Assembly: GCF_003987145.1 (NCBI RefSeq)
Contig: NZ_PIPL01000004.1
Location: 62,001-126,000, forward strand
Length of the DNA stretch: 64,000 bases
From: Aliidiomarina minuta
Lineage (GTDB): Bacteria > Pseudomonadota > Gammaproteobacteria > Enterobacterales > Alteromonadaceae
Direction: 5' to 3'
This document shows positions 60,123 through 64,000 of the stretch, piece after piece. The notes beneath the pieces were generated by a model. The model was not told where the DNA came from and did not search any database. It worked only from the letters and a program-made list of their open reading frames with translations. Each line of letters opens with the position of its first letter. Position 1 is the first letter of the stretch. The position numbers and the translations under genes were made by a program.

Positions 60123-61379
60123 ATGGGTAAACACAATTTGGTTATAAAATTTTTAACTGCGGGCGTCGCTGCGCTGATAATGACGGCATGTGGCAGTCCA
60201 CAGATGGAGGCGTCAACAGAGCAACCGCTGCCTCAGGTTAAGGTTGCTTCAGTGATTCATGAGCGGGTGACCGAGTGGGATGAATTCACTGGGCGCTTGC
60301 AGGCTCCTGAGACGGTAACTCTGGTACCACGGGTTTCTGGTTATATTCAACGGCGGCATTTTGTGGAAGGTGCGCTAGTCAGTAAAGGCGATTTACTTCT
60401 GGAGATTGACGCAGCGCCTTTTGCAGCAGAAGTCGCCCGCATCAGCGCTGAACTGGAAAGCGCGCAAAGTGCCAGCAAACTTGCGCAGAATGAATACCAA
60501 AGAGCGGAAAGCCTGCGTGCGCAACGAGCGGTGTCTGATGAAATTCTGGAAACTCGTCTGGCACAAAAACAACAGGCTCAGGCCAGGGTTGCTGCTACGC
60601 AAGCGGCCTTGCAACGAGCTGAGCTGGATCTGAGTTATACCCGAATTAAGGCTCCTATGGATGGCCGCATATCCTATGCACAGGTGACCGCTGGCAACTA
60701 CGTAACGGCGGGACAGACACTGCTTACCAGCCTGGTTTCCACGCAAAAAATGCATGCCTACTTTGATATTGATGAACACAGCTACCTGAAATACGCTCAG
60801 CTTGCCTCGCAAGGCAAACGCGCTGATACCCGCAGTGAGCAGCAGCATAGCAATCCCGTGTTTATGGCGTTGATGACGGATACTGATTATCACCATCTGG
60901 GGCGTATCGACTTTGTTGATAACAGAGTCAACCAACAAACCGGCACCATACGCCTGCGTGCGGTTTTTGAAAATGATGACGATCTGCTGTTACCTGGGCT
61001 TTTTGCCCGCATTAAGCTGGCTGGCAGTGCTTCCCGTGAGGCGATATTAATTGATGATAAAGCGATAGGCACCGATCTCAGCAATAAATTTGTATTCGTG
61101 TTGAATGGCGACAATGAACTGGAATACCGCAGGGTGACTTTGGGCAATAAAGTCGGTGGGCTGCGCATTATTGATGAGGGATTGGAGGCAGGCGATGCCA
61201 TTGTGGTCAATGGCCTGCAACGGGTTCAGCCAAATATGATGGTGCAGCCGGACTGGAACGAGATGGCCACTGAGCAACAGTTAGATGGTCTGCGCATGAC
61301 GCAGGAATTATTAGACACTGGCAGCCGCAGACTTACTGCCCGGATTGAATATGACAACGCATATTCAGCAGATCGTTAA
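60123..61379 (+). CDS. RND efflux periplasmic adaptor (MexE/AcrA-like)
   Basis: A 418-residue membrane-fusion lipoprotein (lipobox MTAC, C23) linking an RND pump to an outer-membrane channel. Domains in order: lipoyl/barrel-sandwich (PRVSGYIQRRHFVEGALVSKGDLLLEID near 70-97), a helical hairpin rich in A, E and Q (about 100-165), the second half-motif TRIKAPMDGRIS, beta-barrel and membrane-proximal domains. The wording 'VPRVSGYI' and the short tail resemble MexE-type adaptors. AAGGA is seven bases before the ATG. The pump gene starts 12 bp downstream. Confidence 0.92.
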   Translation: MGKHNLVIKFLTAGVAALIMTACGSPQMEASTEQPLPQVKVASVIHERVTEWDEFTGRLQAPETVTLVPRVSGYIQRRHFVEGALVSKGDLLLEIDAAPFAAEVARISAELESAQSASKLAQNEYQRAESLRAQRAVSDEILETRLAQKQQAQARVAATQAALQRAELDLSYTRIKAPMDGRISYAQVTAGNYVTAGQTLLTSLVSTQKMHAYFDIDEHSYLKYAQLASQGKRADTRSEQQHSNPVFMALMTDTDYHHLGRIDFVDNRVNQQTGTIRLRAVFENDDDLLLPGLFARIKLAGSASREAILIDDKAIGTDLSNKFVFVLNGDNELEYRRVTLGNKVGGLRIIDEGLEAGDAIVVNGLQRVQPNMMVQPDWNEMATEQQLDGLRMTQELLDTGSRRLTARIEYDNAYSADR

Positions 61380-61391
61380 TAGGGGCCTTGT

Positions 61392-64000
61392 ATGTTTTCT
61401 CAGTTTTTCATTACCCGGCCTATTTTCGCTGCGGTTATCTCACTTATTTTCTTTATAACGGGCGCTATCGCAGTCTGGCAGTTGCCTATTACCGAATATC
61501 CGGATGTAGTGCCACCCACGGTGGTGGTGACCGCAAATTATCCTGGGGCTAACCCTCGGGTCATTGCAGAAACAGTAGCTTCTCCGTTGGAGCAGGCTAT
61601 TAACGGTGTGGAAGACATGTTGTACATGTCTTCTCAGGCGACTTCAGATGGGCGCATGACGTTAACGGTTACTTTTGCCATAGGCACTGATGTGGATCGT
61701 GCGCAGAATGAGGTGCAAAGCCGGGTCGACAGGGCAACACCCCGTCTGCCGGAAGAAGTGCAGCGGCTGGGTATTATTACGCAAAAGTCGTCACCGGATT
61801 TGACGATGGTGGTGCATTTAACATCGCCCGATGATCGCTATGACATGCTCTACCTGTCGAATTATGCTGCTTTGAATGTGAAAGATGAATTGTCCCGTAT
61901 TGAGGGCGTGGGCAATGTTGAGCTCTTTGGTGCAGGTGAATACAGCTTACGTGTGTGGCTTGATCCTAATCGTATGGCGGCTTTAAATTTGTCGACCCAG
62001 CAGGTGATTGCCGCCATTCGTGAGCAAAACCAACAGGCCGCGGCCGGCAGTTTAGGTGCGCAGCCGAGTGGCTCTGCAGACTTTCAGCTGCTGATTAATG
62101 TCAAAGGTCGCCTGGAGACAGTAGAAGAGTTTGAAGACATTATTATTGATGTTGGCCCGGCAGGTGAAATCAGCCGCCTGAAAGATGTTGCCCGCATTGA
62201 ACTGGGCGCTTCTACCTATGCTTTACGCTCTTTGCTGGATAATAAAGAAGCCGTGGCCATGCCGATTTTCCAAGCTTCAGGTTCTAACGCTATTCAGATT
62301 TCTAATGATGTGCGTGCACGGATGGGTGAGTTGTCAGAAGATTTTCCGGCGGGGCTGGATTACTCCATTGTATATGACCCTACGGTCTTTGTGCGGGGGT
62401 CGATAGAAGCGGTTATTAAAACCTTGTTGGAAGCCGTCCTACTGGTAGTGCTGGTTGTGGTGTTATTTCTGCAGACCTGGCGTGCTTCTATTATTCCTCT
62501 GGTTGCGGTGCCCGTTTCTCTGGTTGGCACTTTCGCCATCATGCACTTACTGGGTTTTTCGTTAAACGCGCTATCGTTATTTGGTTTGGTGCTCGCTATT
62601 GGTATCGTGGTGGATGATGCCATTGTGGTGGTTGAAAACGTGGAGCGTAATATTCGGGAAGGGCTGGCGCCCGTTGCGGCCACTCGTAAAGCCATGAAAG
62701 AAGTAACAGGCCCTATAGTGGCGACTACCTTAGTGCTGGCCGCGGTGTTTATTCCAACCGCTTTTATGAGTGGGTTAACCGGCCAGTTTTATAAACAGTT
62801 TGCATTGACTATCACTATCGCCACCTTCATTTCAGCCATCAATTCTTTGACCTTAAGTCCGGCGTTGTCGGCATTGTTACTGAAAAGCCCTGATGCGAAA
62901 AAAGACTGGCTGACACGAGCTCTCGACCGGGTATTCGGCCGCTGGTTGTTTGCGCCTTTTAATCGCTTTTTTAGTAGTTTATCAAATGGCTATGGCTGGC
63001 TGGTGAAAAAAGTCATTCGTTTTGGTGTTGTGGTGGGTGTGCTTTATGTGGCGCTGGTGGGTGTAGCCGGGCTGCAGTTAATATCAACACCGACCGGTTA
63101 TGTGCCAGAACAGGATAAGCAGTACCTGATAGCTTTTGCACAGTTGCCGGATGCTTCTTCACTGGAGCGCACCGATGCTGTAATCCGGGAAATGTCAGAA
63201 ATTGCCCTGCAGCATCCTAGCGTTGAGACTTCTGTTGCTTTTCCAGGTTTGAGTATTAATGGCTTTACTAATAGCCCCAGCAGCGGCATTGTTTTTGTTG
63301 GTTTAAGTGACTTTGATCAGCGCACTGCGCCTGAATTGTCAGCCGCAGCCATTGCCGGTGAACTGAATGCTGCTTTTAGTGGCATTGATTCGGCATTTGT
63401 AGCTATTTTCCCACCGCCACCGGTGATGGGATTGGGCACCATTGGTGGATTCCGGCTGCAGTTGCAGGATCGCGCGAATCTCGGTTACGAAGAACTCTAC
63501 CGGGTGACCTCTGAAGTGATACAAAAAGCCTGGGCAACTCCAGAGCTGGCAGGTGTTTTTTCCAGTTATCAGGTGAACGTGCCTCAGTTGGATCTGAATA
63601 TTGACCGCACCAAAGCCAAACAGCAGGGAGTATCGCTGAACGAGATCTTTCAGACACTGCAGGCTTATATGGGCTCTGTGTATGTGAATGATTTTAATCA
63701 GTTTGGTCGTACCTATCAGGTCAATATCCAGGCGGACGAGCCCTTTAGGCAGGATCTGAATCAGATACGTCAGATGAGAGTGCAAAACCAATGGGGAGAT
63801 ATGGTGCCGCTGGGGTCTTTTATTGATATTCAGCACAGCACAGGCCCTGATCGGGTGATGCGTTATAACGGTTTCACCACCGCAGAGATTAACGGTGGGC
63901 CTGCACCAGGATTCAGTAGTGGTCAGGCGGAAGCGGCCATAGAGCGCATTTTGCTGGAGACGCTACCAAATGGTGTGACTTATGAGTGGACAGAACTGAG
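61392..64000 (+). CDS. RND multidrug efflux pump, MexF/AcrB-like (cut by window edge)
   Basis: An open frame from ATG 61392 to the right edge gives 869 codons of a protein that is usually about 1,040-1,060. It begins MFSQFFITRPIFAAVISLIF and has the hydrophobe/amphiphile-efflux hallmarks: TITEYPDVVPPTV-like start of the porter domain, the TM4 proton-relay pair D408-D409 in GIVVDDAIVVVENVERN, and periplasmic porter segments. It is closest in character to MexF/BpeF-type pumps that export drugs such as quinolones or chloramphenicol, but substrates cannot be read from sequence. No outer-membrane gene is seen before the edge; tolC at 36-38 kb could serve. Confidence 0.94.
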   Translation, partial: MFSQFFITRPIFAAVISLIFFITGAIAVWQLPITEYPDVVPPTVVVTANYPGANPRVIAETVASPLEQAINGVEDMLYMSSQATSDGRMTLTVTFAIGTDVDRAQNEVQSRVDRATPRLPEEVQRLGIITQKSSPDLTMVVHLTSPDDRYDMLYLSNYAALNVKDELSRIEGVGNVELFGAGEYSLRVWLDPNRMAALNLSTQQVIAAIREQNQQAAAGSLGAQPSGSADFQLLINVKGRLETVEEFEDIIIDVGPAGEISRLKDVARIELGASTYALRSLLDNKEAVAMPIFQASGSNAIQISNDVRARMGELSEDFPAGLDYSIVYDPTVFVRGSIEAVIKTLLEAVLLVVLVVVLFLQTWRASIIPLVAVPVSLVGTFAIMHLLGFSLNALSLFGLVLAIGIVVDDAIVVVENVERNIREGLAPVAATRKAMKEVTGPIVATTLVLAAVFIPTAFMSGLTGQFYKQFALTITIATFISAINSLTLSPALSALLLKSPDAKKDWLTRALDRVFGRWLFAPFNRFFSSLSNGYGWLVKKVIRFGVVVGVLYVALVGVAGLQLISTPTGYVPEQDKQYLIAFAQLPDASSLERTDAVIREMSEIALQHPSVETSVAFPGLSINGFTNSPSSGIVFVGLSDFDQRTAPELSAAAIAGELNAAFSGIDSAFVAIFPPPPVMGLGTIGGFRLQLQDRANLGYEELYRVTSEVIQKAWATPELAGVFSSYQVNVPQLDLNIDRTKAKQQGVSLNEIFQTLQAYMGSVYVNDFNQFGRTYQVNIQADEPFRQDLNQIRQMRVQNQWGDMVPLGSFIDIQHSTGPDRVMRYNGFTTAEINGGPAPGFSSGQAEAAIERILLETLPNGVTYEWTEL

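Noticed and set aside
60393..60938. 181-codon frame opposite the efflux adaptor gene
   Set aside because: Antisense shadow; the adaptor's domain motifs establish the plus strand as coding.

Overview
The window is a dense chromosomal segment of a Gram-negative gammaproteobacterium. Evidence includes lipid A and LPS-export genes (lpxL, lptF, lptG), tolC, an RND efflux pump, parC/parE, and the conserved neighbourhoods yggS-proC-yggT, rdgB-hemW, trmB/mutY-yggX, tolC/nudF-DUF1249-parE-parC and pepA-holC-valS. The mix looks like an Alteromonadales-type marine bacterium, possibly Idiomarinaceae; this rests on gene content and order and is not proven.

0-5.7 kb: proBA (proA cut by the left edge), mutY-yggX divergent from trmB, then hemW and rdgB. 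5.8-10.1 kb: a NhaP2-type antiporter on the opposite strand splits the old rdgB...yggT-proC-yggS block. 10.2-15 kb: pilT, tsaD, plsY, folB-folK and a CCA-adding enzyme without a working HD motif. 15.2-22.2 kb: a long acyl-CoA dehydrogenase with a clear terminator, PhzF, a tight four-gene operon (DUF2254, luciferase-like oxidoreductase, gamma-glutamylcyclotransferase, GNAT) and a dihaem peroxidase. 22.2-28.2 kb: sbcD-sbcC, a MliC/META lipoprotein and upp. 28.3-35.2 kb: putA without its DNA-binding domain, a CYTH protein and glnE. 35.2-43.1 kb: lpxL, tolC, nudF, DUF1249, parE and parC. 43.2-52.1 kb: plsC, rraB, valS, holC, pepA, lptF-lptG and an RDD protein.

At 52,221 a tRNA-Leu(CAA) gene marks an abrupt change. 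The next 1.7 kb is AT-rich and holds a decayed gene fragment, short repeats, mini-ORFs and two orphan lipoproteins. A lipoprotein gene paired with a large lipid-anchored metzincin-type protease follows, then a small envelope operon (DUF805, 62-aa membrane peptide, lipoprotein, TM2 protein). The window ends in a TetR regulator divergent from an RND efflux operon, whose adaptor gene has a near-consensus promoter bracketed by two copies of a palindromic operator; a third, degenerate copy lies on the tetR side. The pump gene runs off the right edge.

Most genes are housekeeping. The least explained part is 52.2-59.1 kb. A recurring architectural feature is that nine of ten convergent gene pairs overlap, abut or sit within 16 bp, with no terminator visible between them. 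I see no CRISPR array, complete insertion sequence, integrase, rRNA or phage genes.
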